Positions 11,314 to 21,322 of a stretch of DNA of 50,125 nucleotides are shown piece after piece. The notes under the pieces are model-generated. The model had not been told where the DNA came from and ran no database searches. It saw only the letters and a program-made list of their open reading frames with translations. This stretch comes from Penium margaritaceum. Its lineage: Eukaryota; Streptophyta; Zygnematophyceae; Desmidiales; Peniaceae. A program made the translations under genes and the position numbers. The stretch is taken from contig SZWC01015219.1 in NCBI GenBank assembly GCA_023375785.1, positions 19,574-69,698 of the forward strand, read 5' to 3'. Positions within the stretch are counted from its first letter, which is position 1. Each line of letters starts with the position of its first letter.

Positions 11314-11986
11314 CTACACCACTGCTGCAAGACTCTGCTCGCGCGGGATCTTGGTTGCCCCCAGCAGGCGGTACATGTCGCCTTCTTTCACCGACTTGGC
11401 CAACTCCTCTACGGTTTCCTTGTCGAGGATGTAGCCATAGTCGTCGTCAAAGACGACTCGCAAACCTGTGTTGGTGAGAGAGGACACTGAGAGAAGGTTG
11501 AATGCAGCATCAGGTACATACAGCACGCCATGGAACACTCCCACTTCAATGCCACGCGGGGTCTCCAACCACATCTCCACAATCCCAATCCCCTCAGCAT
11601 ACACCACCCGATCATCACCCAAAGCAATCGGACGGGGGGGAATGGAGAGCAGCTGCATAAACCACTCCTTGTGGTGCGTCAGACTCTTGGTANNNNNNNN
11701 NNNNNNNNNNNNNNNNNNNNNNNNNNNNNNNNNNNNNNNNNNNNNNNNNNNNNNNNNNNNNNNNNNNCTCAACATACACCACCCGATCATCACCCAAAGC
11801 AATCGGACGGGGGGGAATGGAGAGCAGCTGCATAAACCACTCCTTGTGGTGCGTCAGACTCTTGGTATACCCAGAGTCCTTGTACCACGCCAGATCCGCC
11901 TTCTCCGTCTGCGACATGTCAGACTTCGCCATGAAGAGGCGGTCGCGCACCTCCTTGGCCACGTTCATGTTGCCAAAATGGCGCAC
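11314..11986 (-). pseudogene. Protease region of element A (contains assembly gap)
   Basis: The aspartic protease processes Gag-Pol. LAWYKDSGYTKSLTHH aligns with W-x-x-D-S-G-A-T-x-H-M-T: the catalytic D-S-G is kept but Ala is Tyr and the T-x-H part is altered. The family block VLYVPDAAFNLLSVSSLT follows. A 75-N gap (11,693-11,767) flanked by a 100-bp duplication interrupts the region and shifts the frame. Removing gap and one copy (175 bp) restores a single frame. It ends at a TAG at 11,314-11,316. Confidence 0.85.
11593..11867. other. 75-N assembly gap inside a 100-bp duplication
   Basis: The 100 bases left of the gap (11,593-11,692) and right of it (11,768-11,867) are the same apart from one base near the start. 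The reading frame makes sense only if one copy is removed. This is most likely an unmerged overlap. Confidence 0.85.
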
Positions 11987-12064
11987 GCCGGTCTGGTTCT
12001 GCTGCTGCTGCTGACGTTGCTGTGAATACTGCTGCTGTTGCTGTGGAGATTTCTTTTTTTGCTG

Positions 12065-12178
12065 CTACTGCTGCTGCTCCTTCTGGTCCCTCTTGAACTT
12101 GAAGCACTCTTTCTTGTAGTGCCCCTCTTTTTGGCAATAATGGTACTTCTCTTTCTTCTTGCCTCTCTGTTGCCCGGA
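12065..12178 (-). pseudogene. Gag zinc knuckle of element A
   Basis: KYHYCQKEGHYKKEC matches the CCHC knuckle (C-x2-C-x4-H-x4-C) used by Gag to bind RNA, but the first Cys is Tyr. A Gln-rich run follows, interrupted by TAG at 12,065-12,067, then another Gln-rich run leading to the protease. Confidence 0.85.
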
Positions 12179-12922
12179 CTACTGCTGCTGCTGGTTACGT
12201 GAGCCCATCGCCATGAAAGCTACTTCACTACTGCTGCTGCCGCCATTGCGCTTTGCGACATTGCGAAGCAGCTCTACTTGCACCAAGTGCGTGCAGATGA
12301 AGTTGAGGTCGAGAGTTGGCTGGCACTCCAACGTCTCTCGCACCGTGTCATAGCTCGTTGGGAGTCCCCTCAGCAAGAGAAGGACAAAACGCGTGTCTTC
12401 CACAGGGTTGTCGGTCGCTTTCAGCTGCTTCGCCAGCTCCTTTGCCCTGTCCAAGTATGCCTCTATCCCTTTGCCACCTTGCATTTTCAATGCCATCATC
12501 TTCTCCTCCAAAAGCATGAGGAATGTAGGATCCTTGCTCTCATACTTCTTGCACAACGTGTCCCACCCCTCTTTTGCAGTAGCCTTGTCACTCACGAACT
12601 GAAGATGCCGGTTGGAGATGGTGTTGACAAGCAGCCTGTAAGCCTTCCTGTCTTTCTTCTTCCACTCCTCATATGCCCCCGCTGCAGTTGCAGATGAACT
12701 TGCATCTGCTGCACCTTTCTGCGGTGTCTTCCCCGCCACCACCTTCGCTGCAGTGATGCCTTTTGCCGCTTGAGGCGGAGCGCGCTCGTCGCCGCTCACC
12801 ACCTCCCACAAGCCCCTCTCCTCCAAAAGGAGGCGGGTACGGATCTTCCAAAACGTGAAGTTGGCGCGTCCTTCCAGCCTCTCCAAGGGCTGGGCTGCTG
12901 TTACCACGCCTGCTGCTGTCAT
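12179..12922 (-). pseudogene. Gag body of element A (247 aa to first TAG)
   Basis: Gag of the UBN2 type common in plant copia elements. It starts MTAAGVVTAAQPLERLEG with a good ATG after the leader. The sequence then shows NFTFWKIRTRLLLEERGLWEVV, AWDTL-like WDTLCKKYES, GIEAYLDRAKELAKQLKA and FVLLLLRGLPTSYDTVRETLE, the conserved capsid helices in order. It ends in QQQQ followed by TAG at 12,179-12,181, after which the same frame continues into the zinc knuckle. Confidence 0.93.
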
Positions 12923-13552
12923 TTTGAGCCTTGGTGATGCTCAGCGCTGCCCTTGAGTGGCGGTGCTACCCCTGCTTCTGTTGCTGCTTATGCCATAAAT
13001 CTGTCTGACAGAAAATGGACTGTAGAGACCAACAGACTGGGAATTCTGCAAAACTGAGCCCACCACTGGAAAATTCAGCTCAAAACCTTTCACATCGACC
13101 AATAAAATAGGGTCATCAAGGGATTTTCAGAGATATGCCCTTTTGAAAACAGGGTATGCTTCTGCTCCTACTCCAACTCACACCAGCCAGCTTGTAAACG
13201 GCGTTTCTCCCAAACGTACCAATGGTATGCAAATTTTTTTGCACCAATCAAAAGCTTAGGAAACATACTTGAATTCGTATGTGCTACTTTTTAAATTTGA
13301 CAAAGAAACGAGAGAGGTATGGTCATCACAAGGCGACAGTCTTACTCAGAGAGAAGAGTGTAGCCTTGGCCGACCTTGTTTTGAGCAGAACTCTCAATCC
13401 GACCGTTGGATCTTTGCGATCTTGGGCTTGTTGGAACGTTTGTCTCTTGAACTTGAGGATCCAGTGGTTGATTGTCGTATTTGGTGAAGGTTTCATCCCA
13501 ACCCATCACTCTCAATGTGACGGCCTGTGCTGGCTGAAAGTGGCAGAACTTC
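12923..13552 (-). other. Untranslated leader of element A
   Basis: About 630 bp between primer site and gag ATG, with no coding signature and no CAG-rich tract, unlike elements B, C and F. It would be the 5' UTR with any packaging signal. Confidence 0.7.
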
Positions 13553-13564
13553 GCTCTGATACCA
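13553..13564 (-). other. Primer-binding site of element A
   Basis: The minus strand reads TGGTATCAGAGC, a perfect match to the plant initiator-Met tRNA primer site. It lies two bases inside the 5' LTR. Confidence 0.95.
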
Positions 13565-13566
13565 AG

Positions 13567-14303
13567 TGTTGGAACTGGAGGAGAGAGGGAGCCTTGGAGC
13601 AGCGAGCATGTGGGACTGGAAGGGCATGACTTGTGCTGAAGAATGGTTGTTAAATCACTCAAAATGATGGAGTACATTTAGAGCTAGAGCTTGGGCAAGT
13701 CAGCCCTCTCACAAGCCACACCACTTAGCCATGGAGGCTAAGGCTCACACACTAGAGTCCATAATCTCACACAAGGGAGGAAATCAGCCTAGCAATCAGG
13801 CTGACCACTCACACACGACCTAGAGAGCTAGAGAATTCTCTCATGGCACACTCCTAGTGGTCACATAACCCACAATCACATGGAGAATCGCCATGTGTCC
13901 ATAGCTAGCACACAAGGATCCCACCTCACCTAAAAAGTAAGGAGAGGTACCTTTTTCCTAGTCAGCACACTCTGACAAGGCAACCCAAGAATCTATGAAC
14001 TTTTTGGATATTTCTTCCATCAGGTCTTGACCCTGGACCTCTTGCATTTTTCTTTTCTCAGGCTAAGGCATGGAGCCATCGCCCATGGTCACCCGGATAT
14101 CGGCGGTCGATGACCCTGAAAACTTCAAAAATTCATATCTCCAAATCCGACCGTTGGATCGGCCTCAAACTTGGACCGTCAACATTTTCCCACCTGATCT
14201 ATCCAATGGTGAAGTTGGATTGAGATCGGAGCAGGCATCTGGTAGTTTCCCGGAACTTACTCCTGTGGACCTGAAACTGAGCCAGATGGCTCCTTTTCCA
14301 ACA
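13567..14303 (-). repeat. 5' LTR of element A (737 bp)
   Basis: Starts TGTTGGAA and ends TTCCAACA on the plus strand, and pairs with 7,764-8,502. The two LTRs differ at scattered single bases and small indels, so the insertion is not very recent. This copy would drive transcription toward lower coordinates. Confidence 0.95.
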
Positions 14304-14560
14304 TTGCACACTGTCCTCTCCCGCATACTCTCACACCCTTAGAGTGTTGGCATGGCCAGTGGGCTGACCTTTGGCTTGCTTGCGTTTGGGGTAGCGTTGC
14401 GTCCGTGTGGCTCCTAGAGGATTGCTGCAATAAGAAGCTCTCCAAATGCAGCCGCCTATGTCCCTTTCTCGGCATGTCTGTGCAGCCCGAAGCCTAGCCC
14501 TTCTGGGATCCTATTTGTCAGTATTCCATTGAGACCCATGATGCCCTACTCCTTCAGTTT
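14304..14560 (+). pseudogene. Integrase C-terminal part of element B (after A)
   Basis: Translation resumes where A's LTR ends. The decayed segment around CPFLGMSVQPEA followed by PFWDP and ETHDALL aligns with CTFLGVSHQSKAWRFWDP and ESSDALF of element F. This confirms that 7,763 and 14,304 were once adjacent. Several stops and shifts are present. Confidence 0.82.
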
Positions 14561-15169
14561 TTGCTCCTTTATGACCTCAGTTGCTTGTTGCCTGCCGCCT
14601 CCCTCTTGCCTCTCACTTGGTTGGGAGGAAAGTTGGTCATGCCTCCGTTGTAGTCCCTCCTATTCCCTCGTCGCAGCTCTCATCCTCATTGGAGTCACTG
14701 CTGTCAGGCCCTGTGTCCAGTCCACCCACATTGTCTAGCTCTTTTGATATTCTATCCTCTCTTATCAAAGACTCTATCACGTCCGTGTCTGTGTCCTCTC
14801 CTCATTCCTCCGTGTTTCCATCCAGCATGGTCACTCCCGGTGCGTCAAGTCCATCCGTCTCTCCTCCCGTTCATGTGTCTGCTCTTCATTAGATAGCCCC
14901 TACAGGTCCTACTCCTGTCTACCAATTCATTTGAGGTGGGTGCCTTCACGCACTCCCTCGTTGCTCAAGCACCTCCATTGTCTGAGCTCGTCCACCTTAG
15001 TCTCAGATGTAGTAGTCTTATGTCGTTTCCTCCAGCATGGATGCGTTGAGGCTAGCCACTAGGGTCGTCCGTCCCAGCTTTGCCCTTGGCTATGCGCTGC
15101 TCACCTCAGAGCATACGCTAGCATTAGAATCTGCAGCATTGAGTAGCATTGCAGAGTGTCATGCCATTT
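14561..15169 (+). pseudogene. Ser/Pro-rich integrase-RT linker of element B
   Basis: Low-complexity Ser/Pro/Val-rich reading between the integrase tail and RT. ALRLATRVVRPSFALGYALLTSEHTLALE (15,040-15,120) corresponds to the segment before RT in element F (ALGYAMLHHEHRHAVM). No tandem GP repeat is visible here. Confidence 0.6.
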
Positions 15170-15710
15170 TGGCTGCTACGTCCTTGTTACTCGAACCAAC
15201 TACGGTGCATCAAGTTCATGTAGTCTTTGATGCTCAGCACTTGGAGTCCTCCATGAGTGATGAGTTGAAAGGCCTTGACCATGTCATCTAAGCTGGTCAA
15301 ACTCCCACCAGGATGAGAGGCCATGGATGCCCATTGCGTCTTTTGACAAAAGTATAAGCTGAATAACACACTTGATAAGTACAAAGCGAGACTCACAGAA
15401 AAGGGATTCTCCCAAAACCCTGGCATTGACTTTGTCGAGACGTTTATGCCATTTGGGTGATACACTACAGCCAGAGCCTGGTTGATTCTTGTTGCCCACC
15501 ATGACCGGGAGCAAGAGCAGATGGATGTTAACAATGCATTCCTTAATTGCCAATTGGATGAGGAGATCTACATGGTCTAGTCGTCCAGATTCTCTGATGG
15601 TGCCAACAAAGTTTGGCGACTGCCAAAGGCTCTCTTTGAACTAAATCAATGGCCTTGATGCTGGAACCAAGAGATCATGTCCACCCTTGATGACATATGG
15701 TTATCAACGA
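15170..15710 (+). pseudogene. RT fragment of element B
   Basis: KYKLNNTLDKYKARLTEKGF, GIDFVETFMPFG, EQMDVNNAFLNCQLDEEIYM and KALFELNQWP are the N-terminal copia RT blocks. In-frame stops include TGA where Arg is expected (PFG-stop-YTTAR) and TAG where Gln is expected (EEIYMV-stop). The YVDD block and following residues are missing, so about 100 codons were lost or scrambled between 15,710 and 15,830. Confidence 0.85.
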
Positions 15711-15829
15711 TTCGTATGACTCCAACTCGGCAGAGGGTGCTGAAGAAACTATGTTTCTCTAAGCTGAGGGAGGCAGATGATGTGATGGACTACCTGTGAT
15801 AGACCCAATGACTACCTTTGCATCATTTG

Positions 15830-16440
15830 GTCTATTATGTACGTGGCAATATCAACTAGGGCAGATGTTGTTTTTCTCTATGAACTTCTTGGTATAGTTC
15901 TCACAGTGTCCTAGGGCACCTCACATGGAGGTTGCATTACATGTCATTAGGCATGCCCTCACCACTACACAAATTGGTCTCTGTTATCGGGTACAACCTT
16001 CAGTGATAGTGGATGGCAACACTGGTAAGGACTGGGCCCATGACACCGATGCTCGTAGCTGTACCTGCTACATCTTCCTTGTCGGCAAGACCGCTGTGTC
16101 GTGGAAGAATGGTTAATAGGACTGTGTGGTACGTAGCTCTAGTGAGGCAGAGTATGTTGCTCTGGGTGCTGGCGCCAATGAGATTCTCTGGCTGTGTTGC
16201 ATACTTCAATAACTGCGTGTTCCCATCCGCTACATCACATTGCGCTATGACTACCAAAGCACCAAGGCCATGGTCCAACACAATGGCATGCATCACGCAC
16301 ACACGACGTATCTCAATGTTGAGAATCATCTTGTGCGTGAGTGTGTGGCTACAAGTGATGTCTAGATCATCTGGGTTGACGTTTGATAGCAAAGAGTTGA
16401 CTTCCTCATGAAGGCAATAAATAGAAAGGTCTTCAATGCC
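15830..16440 (+). pseudogene. RNase H domain of element B
   Basis: YVAISTRADVVF and the connection region lead to GKDWAHDTDARSCTCYIFLVGKTAVSWK, RSSSEAEYVALGAGANEILWL and YLNVENHLVREC. These are the RNase H blocks of copia elements in order. Stops interrupt them, including TAA-TAG where Lys-Gln is expected. The end near DFLMKAINRKVF matches the family C-terminus. Confidence 0.87.
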
Positions 16441-16900
16441 GTATTTGTTGTTGTTCCTATTATAGATGCGACTGTTGCATCTTTGGGAAGCACACCTGGA
16501 GATGGGGCGGATGCCCTTGTACAGAGCACCGCAACAAATGTGGACCTTTGTGTTGCTTCTAGCAACACAAAGTGCTGAGATGTGTCCTCCATGACCTATG
16601 GGTGGCATGCTGACGAGAGGAGTTGCTACTATAGCTACTTTCACACCTACAACTTCTTCTACAACATTGACATCTGCGCCTATTACTTCTCGTGCAATGG
16701 CTACTGTTGCCCGATGAGCGCGGATGCACTTGGATACGCGCACAGGTACGTTTGGATCTTCCTCCCGGTCATGGTTGCTTCCTGCAGACATAACATACCT
16801 GTAGCAGCACTATCAAAGTTTCATAGCGAGGAGCTGTCGGGTGATGGCGTTGCTGTGAGTGGGTTGGGCATTGAACAAAGAACAAGACCATCCACACGTG

Positions 16901-16961
<61 letters not shown>

Positions 16962-17075
16962 TTTGGGAGTTTGTTGAGCCCACTTCAGCATGGGAGCAAC
17001 AGGGGCATGCAAAGCAAGGAGGTGGAATGTGATTGGGGCTCGCCAGCATGGATGGAGGATTACAGCATGTGGATT
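16441..17075. other. Unassigned sequence with (GA)n microsatellite
   Basis: Follows the RNase H of element B, where a 3' LTR would be expected, but I could not match it to anything upstream of 1,844. 16,600-16,720 is GCT/ACT-rich. A perfect (GA)n run of about 25 units lies at 16,906-16,957. Confidence 0.5.
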
Positions 17076-17255
17076 CCTCACTGCTCTTGGACGTGTCAAT
17101 AGCCTATTTCATTATGAAAAGCAAGTAGGAATCCTCATACCGCATGAGAATTAGTTGGTGTTGTTGTGAAGTATGTCATCTGCATCTATATTTAGAGATT
17201 ACATCAACCACTCATGCGTGTCCATGCTCGTGCAGATCCCTAATGCGGATCCAAC
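17076..17255 (+). repeat. Decayed 5' LTR of element D (approximate start)
   Basis: The last ~60 bp (GTGTCCATGCTCGTGCAGATCCCT onward, about 17,219 to 17,255) match the end of the LTR at 21,119-21,310, and weaker similarity continues upstream. The left boundary is inferred from the length of the other copy. Confidence 0.5.
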
Positions 17256-17267
17256 TGGCATTGGAGT
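17256..17267 (+). other. Decayed primer-binding site of element D
   Basis: TGGCATTGGAGT differs from TGGTGTCAGAGC (21,311-21,322) only by transitions, at five of twelve positions, and follows the same LTR end. Confidence 0.5.
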
Positions 17268-17562
17268 ATTGACGTGTGGTGACCACATCCACCTGCCAAT
17301 AGCTGCCAGATAGCTACAACGTTATCCAAGGAGCTTGTTAGGATGTTCTGTAGTTTTTCTAAAATTACTAGAGTTTAATCTTTGTCCATGATCGTGAGCT
17401 CATCCTACTCTCTGTTTGTGCATGCACCATGATGGGTCTCACTGATGAGCACTCTACGGACTTTTCCATAGTGACTGCTCTTGACACACATGCCATTTTT
17501 GTTTATGATTTTTTTGTTCATGACCTGTATTGTGTGTCTCGATGAATCCCCTCCACTTTTAT

Positions 17563-17622
<60 letters not shown>

Positions 17623-17639
17623 TGTAGTTTTCATTGGTG
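17268..17639. other. Unassigned spacer with (CT)n tract, element D
   Basis: Only about 370 bp separate the primer site from the GAG-pre-integrase domain, so gag and protease were deleted. A perfect (CT)n run lies at about 17,571-17,618. Confidence 0.5.
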
Positions 17640-17782
17640 TTTGCTCCTCTAATCACCAGTGCTTGTTGCATCGCCGCCTTTGCCATGTGTACCTGGACAT
17701 AATGTCCAAGCTCATTCGGACTCAGCCAGCCCTCGGCCTTGAGGCGGCTTCTTCCAAGAAGTAACCTTAGACCGNCTCTCTC

Positions 17783-17829
<47 letters not shown>

Positions 17830-17990
17830 TGTAGTTTTCATTGGTGTTTGCTCCTCTAATCACCAGTGCTTGTTGCATTGCCGCCTTTGCCATGTGTACT
17901 CGGACACTATGTCCAAGCTCATTCGGACTCAGCCAGCCCTCGGCCTTAAGGCGGCTTCTTCCAAGAAGTAACCCTAGACCGATTGTTGTT
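17571..17990. repeat. Duplicated (CT)n block separated by one N
   Basis: The (CT)n tract plus about 155 bp of following sequence appears twice, at 17,571-17,774 and 17,776-17,979, separated by a single N at 17,775. Both copies carry the same GAG-pre-integrase fragment (LHRRLCHVY). Probably an unmerged assembly overlap. Confidence 0.7.
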
Positions 17991-18480
17991 TTTCCACCCA
18001 GGGAGTGATGCATAACTACACTTAACCAGACTCTACTTCCAGGGTCCTACGCCCACTAGAGTTGGTCCACTTGGACCTCCTCGGTCCCCTTCCAATGGAG
18101 TCCCTCTCTGATGGGGGTCAATATGTTCTCACCCTCACTGATGACTTCACCCGGATGCGGTGGATGTATAGCCTAGGCCACAGGATCGGTGCTGTCCTGG
18201 TAGTTTGCCTCTAGCCAGTGATGGCTTGGTATCATTGTTGTCACACCCTTCACATGCTTTGCTCGGATCATAGTGGCATGTTCTCAGACGAGATGGATAC
18301 CTTCTTTACGGAGCACGGTGTTGATCACAAGCTCTCCCTCCCTGCTACACCACAACAGAACGGTGTGTCCGAGGGCTGGAACCGCAACATGGAGGATGTG
18401 ATCTGCGTCATGCGGTCTGAGTACGGTCTTCCAGAGTCCTTCGCATTTGAGAACTTCTTCTACATGTAATGGGTCTAGAA
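17640..18480 (+). pseudogene. GAG-pre-integrase and integrase core of element D
   Basis: LLHRRLCHVYLDIMSKLIRT is the His-rich zinc-binding start. LELVHLDLLGPLPMESL holds the first catalytic Asp, YVLTLTDDFTRMRWMYSL follows, and LCSDHSGMFSDEM stands where R-S-D-x-G-G-E-F is expected. PQQNGVSEGWNRNMEDV retains the catalytic Glu. GLPESFAFENFFYM ends the core. The order and spacing are those of a copia integrase. Stops lie near 18,025, 18,213 and 18,467. One GAG-pre-integrase copy is probably an assembly duplicate. Confidence 0.85.
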
Positions 18481-19330
18481 CTGCCTACCGTATGGTCCTC
18501 TTATGGACCATGTCACATTGTACAACTTGTGGTCCGACCATCGCACCGGTCTCTGTCTTGCCTGTGTCTCCGGGTCTCTACCCTCCATCTTGTACACCAA
18601 GGGCCAGCAAGAGTCCAAGCCCTCACCCTTGGGCCATATGTGTGCCTTCTTTGGAATGTCTCCATAGTTCTAGTGCTTTTAGACCCCACTTGCTATGTTA
18701 TTGTCGAGTCTCAAGATGCTCTCTTCTTTGAGGCCCTCATTTACCACGACCTGTCCAACATTCTTTCATCGACCACAGACCACAATCTCACCTGTGATGT
18801 TTCTCAACGGATGGGGGAGTCTTGTCCTACGAATGGGCCCATCTGCACATCCTCACCTGTGGTCCGGTCTCTGGCTGCTTACGATTTAACCGTCTTGGCT
18901 GGGTCCAGTAGCCTCGTATCCCCCGTGGCATACTTGATGATGTCCTACTGTCAATCCCCTTTGGCACATCTGATCCTCTGTGAGCATCAGACCCCTCTGG
19001 CACACCTGATCCTGTGCTAGCATCAGTCTCCTTCGGCACATCTGGCTCAGTGCATGTGTCTGATTTCTCTTTTACACTGGCACATCTCATCCCATGCCAA
19101 TGTTAGTCCACTTTGGCACATTTGGTCTAGTGTTTGTGTCCGTTTTCTCTTGCACACCCGATCCGATTACTTGTGTCTTCACCTGATTCCCGATTACTCG
19201 TGTCTTTACCTGATTCTTTACCTGATTCCCTTGCGTGCGGGCCAACACATGTCCAGGATGTTCCTACATCCTCTCCCCTTCCCTACGATTCCATAACCCG
19301 CTACAATTGTGGCCCTGTTGCCTGCTATGC
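18481..19330 (+). pseudogene. Integrase tail and repetitive linker of element D
   Basis: Low-complexity reading with a decayed integrase C-terminus (AFFGMSP near 18,650 matches the TFLGVSH block). At about 18,945-19,110 imperfect ~45-bp units built on GGCACATCTGATCC read in the sense strand as Ser/Gly/Thr/Pro/Asp-rich peptides (for example PSGTPDPVLAS). Further short repeats on ACCTGATTCC lie at 19,178-19,225. This is the same linker position where C and F carry the 36-bp Gly-Pro repeat. Confidence 0.6.
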
Positions 19331-19849
19331 AACCTAAGGTAAACACTTCATCATCGGGCTACTCTTGCGAGCCGGGTTGTCATCTTTGACCACTCGCCTC
19401 TAGGCCTCAATGGATGGCTGATTAGGTGCCCAGACACCCGACTCGCAGTGTTCAGACTGACAAGCCTAGCACAAAGGTCCTTGGATTGAGTGTCCAGGAA
19501 GACTAAGTTAAGGTACATCTTGCATGCCATGTCCGTCATGAGTTGGTCTCCCGTGAGTTCTTAGACGTTTGTGATGTTGCAGCTGATTTGGTCGTGGTGA
19601 GAGGAAGTCCAGAGGAATGTGTTTTGGCCACCTTTATCTCTCCCTGGATGGTGCCTCATTGAGGTATGTTGAAGGAGGCACTTGGCTGAGGATGCAGAGA
19701 TGTGGCATACTGCTTGTGAGAATAAGGTCAAAGGCATCTGTAAGCATGTTGTCTCTGAGCTTATTGACCTCTTGTGTGAGCGGAAGGTTATACAAGCCAA
19801 GTGGGGCTTTTGCAAGAAGGTGAAACATGATGACTAACTAGATCAGAAC

Positions 19850-20350
19850 AAGGCTCATTTAACGGCCAAGGGATTCTCATAGGTTGAGGGGTAGATTATA
19901 CGGACATATTTTTACATGTTGGCCTCGTATGACTACCGCTCACATCCTGTTTGGAGTTGTTGCTTACCACGATAAGGAGTTGCATCAGATGGATGTGAAC
20001 AAGACATTCTTCCACAAAAATCTAGAGGAGGAGATATACATGGTCCAGCCACAAGGCTTTGAGGTCAGTGACAAGGTCTGGCACTTGTACAAGGCCTTGT
20101 ATGGCTTGAAGCAGTCATCTTGACACTCGTCGGCTATGTTCAGAGTGACGTCACCATGTTTCTCTTTCTGAGATGGACAGTAAAGAGCTTCACCACCGTC
20201 CTAGTCTACGTGGATGACCTTCAAATTGAATCTCCTTTGATGGAGGCCATGAAGGAGGCCAAGGCAATACTTCATGATGCCTATAAGATGAAGGACCTTG
20301 GCCCTACAATTGTGTTCCTCACGATGGAGATCATACGTGATCGTCAGCGG
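19850..20350 (+). pseudogene. RT of element D
   Basis: LTAKGFS, AYHDKELHQMDVNKTFFHKNLEEEIYM, QGFEVSDKVWHLYKALYGLKQSS, VLVYVDDLQIES and AYKMKDLGPTIVFLTMEI are copia RT blocks 3 to 7. YVDD is intact. Frames change at about 19,880 and 20,120, and stops are present, so it is not functional. Confidence 0.9.
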
Positions 20351-20479
20351 TAGACGCTAGTGCTGCATCTTACACGTTACAGCCACGTTGTGTGGGAGCA
20401 TTTTGCTGACCTCCTTGGTATAGAGTACATAGTCTCTACCCCCATCAAACCTAACGGGTAGGAAACCCTGGATGATCCG

Positions 20480-21118
20480 GCACAAGTGAGGGAGATAGTG
20501 CATATGACCCTGCACTTGAGCCTCATTGGCTCTCTGATGTACTTGACCACAACCATACGATCTGACATTGCCTTTGACGTCAACCTCCTTGCACAGTTCT
20601 CGCGGTGTCCTTGGATGAGAGCCCTTCACGCAACTCTGCGAGTTGCACGATATGGGAGTGTTCGGTGATAGTTGACGCCTACACGCATAGTGAATAGGCC
20701 TAGAGCCATGATGGGTGCATTTGGATAGGCTACATGTTCCTAGTAGGTGGTACCACTGTGTTGTGGAATAGTGGCAAGTAAGACTGCATTCCACATAGCT
20801 CATCAAAGGCTATGTATGTTATGCTAGGGGTCGGAACTGTTGAGGCGGTGTGGCGGTAGTGTCTGTTCTGTGAGTCACATCTGTATTTACCTTGCATCAT
20901 TATGCTATTTTGTCATTGCCGAGGACTCAGGTATGTTCCACACACATACAAAAGCACATTGCTATTCAACATCACTTTGTACGTGACAGGTGATCTCCGT
21001 CATCTTGGTCCGCACGAACAAACAGTGGGCTGACTTCCTGACCAAGGCACTTGTACACGGAACGCTCATGGTGGTCATTTGTTCTATGGGACTTTGCCCC
21101 TTACCTAAGGGTGCTTAG
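20480..21118 (+). pseudogene. RNase H of element D
   Basis: LIGSLMYLTTTIRSDIAFDVN begins the connection to RNase H. GYMFLVGGTTVLWN, SSKAMYVMLGVGTVEAVW, HIAIQHHFVRD and WADFLTKALVHGT are the expected blocks, spread over shifted frames with stops. The C-terminus lies just before the 3' LTR. Confidence 0.85.
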
Positions 21119-21310
21119 AAGTTGGGTGTGTGAGCATATAGAGTTGAGCAACTCATTATACACTTGTGTCAGTTCTGCATGTGTATGAACATGCATGCCA
21201 TCGGGTCATGGGGGAATGCTGTGACATGAGTCTTCCCCGTCTATCTATACATCTTCTTGTGACCACTCGGCCGTGTCCATGCTCGTGCAGATCCCTGATA
21301 CAAACCAACG
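21119..21310 (+). repeat. 3' LTR of element D (~190 bp)
   Basis: Starts near GTTGGGTGTGTGAGC, directly after the RNase H end, and finishes ACCAACG. It is immediately followed by a primer site, so it also has the position of a 5' LTR. Confidence 0.6.
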
Positions 21311-21322
21311 TGGTGTCAGAGC
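21311..21322 (+). other. Primer-binding site after element D 3' LTR
   Basis: TGGTGTCAGAGC matches 11 of 12 bases of the initiator-Met primer site and directly follows an LTR end. Confidence 0.7.

Larger units (their letters stand above)
7764..14303 (-). mobile_element. Element A: full-length Ty1/copia retrotransposon
   Basis: Complete structure on the minus strand: 5' LTR 13,567-14,303, primer site 13,553-13,564, one gag-pol frame, purine tract, 3' LTR 7,764-8,502. LTRs begin TGTTGGAA and end TTCCAACA. Flanking bases are TTCCA on the left and TTGCA on the right, a 5-bp duplication with one mismatch. The protein order protease, integrase, RT, RNase H places it in Ty1/copia. It sits inside B's integrase, whose reading resumes at 14,304. 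It is inactive as read: eight TAG stops, one frameshift and a catalytic integrase change. An assembly gap lies at 11,693-11,767. Confidence 0.95.

Noticed and set aside
8561..12922. UAG reassigned to Gln as the main explanation for the TAG excess
   Set aside because: Some TAGs replace Trp or Lys (30,530; the PPP-stop-AG site in F), F also has TGA for Trp, and CHG deamination explains the pattern. Kept as a testable alternative, not as the call.
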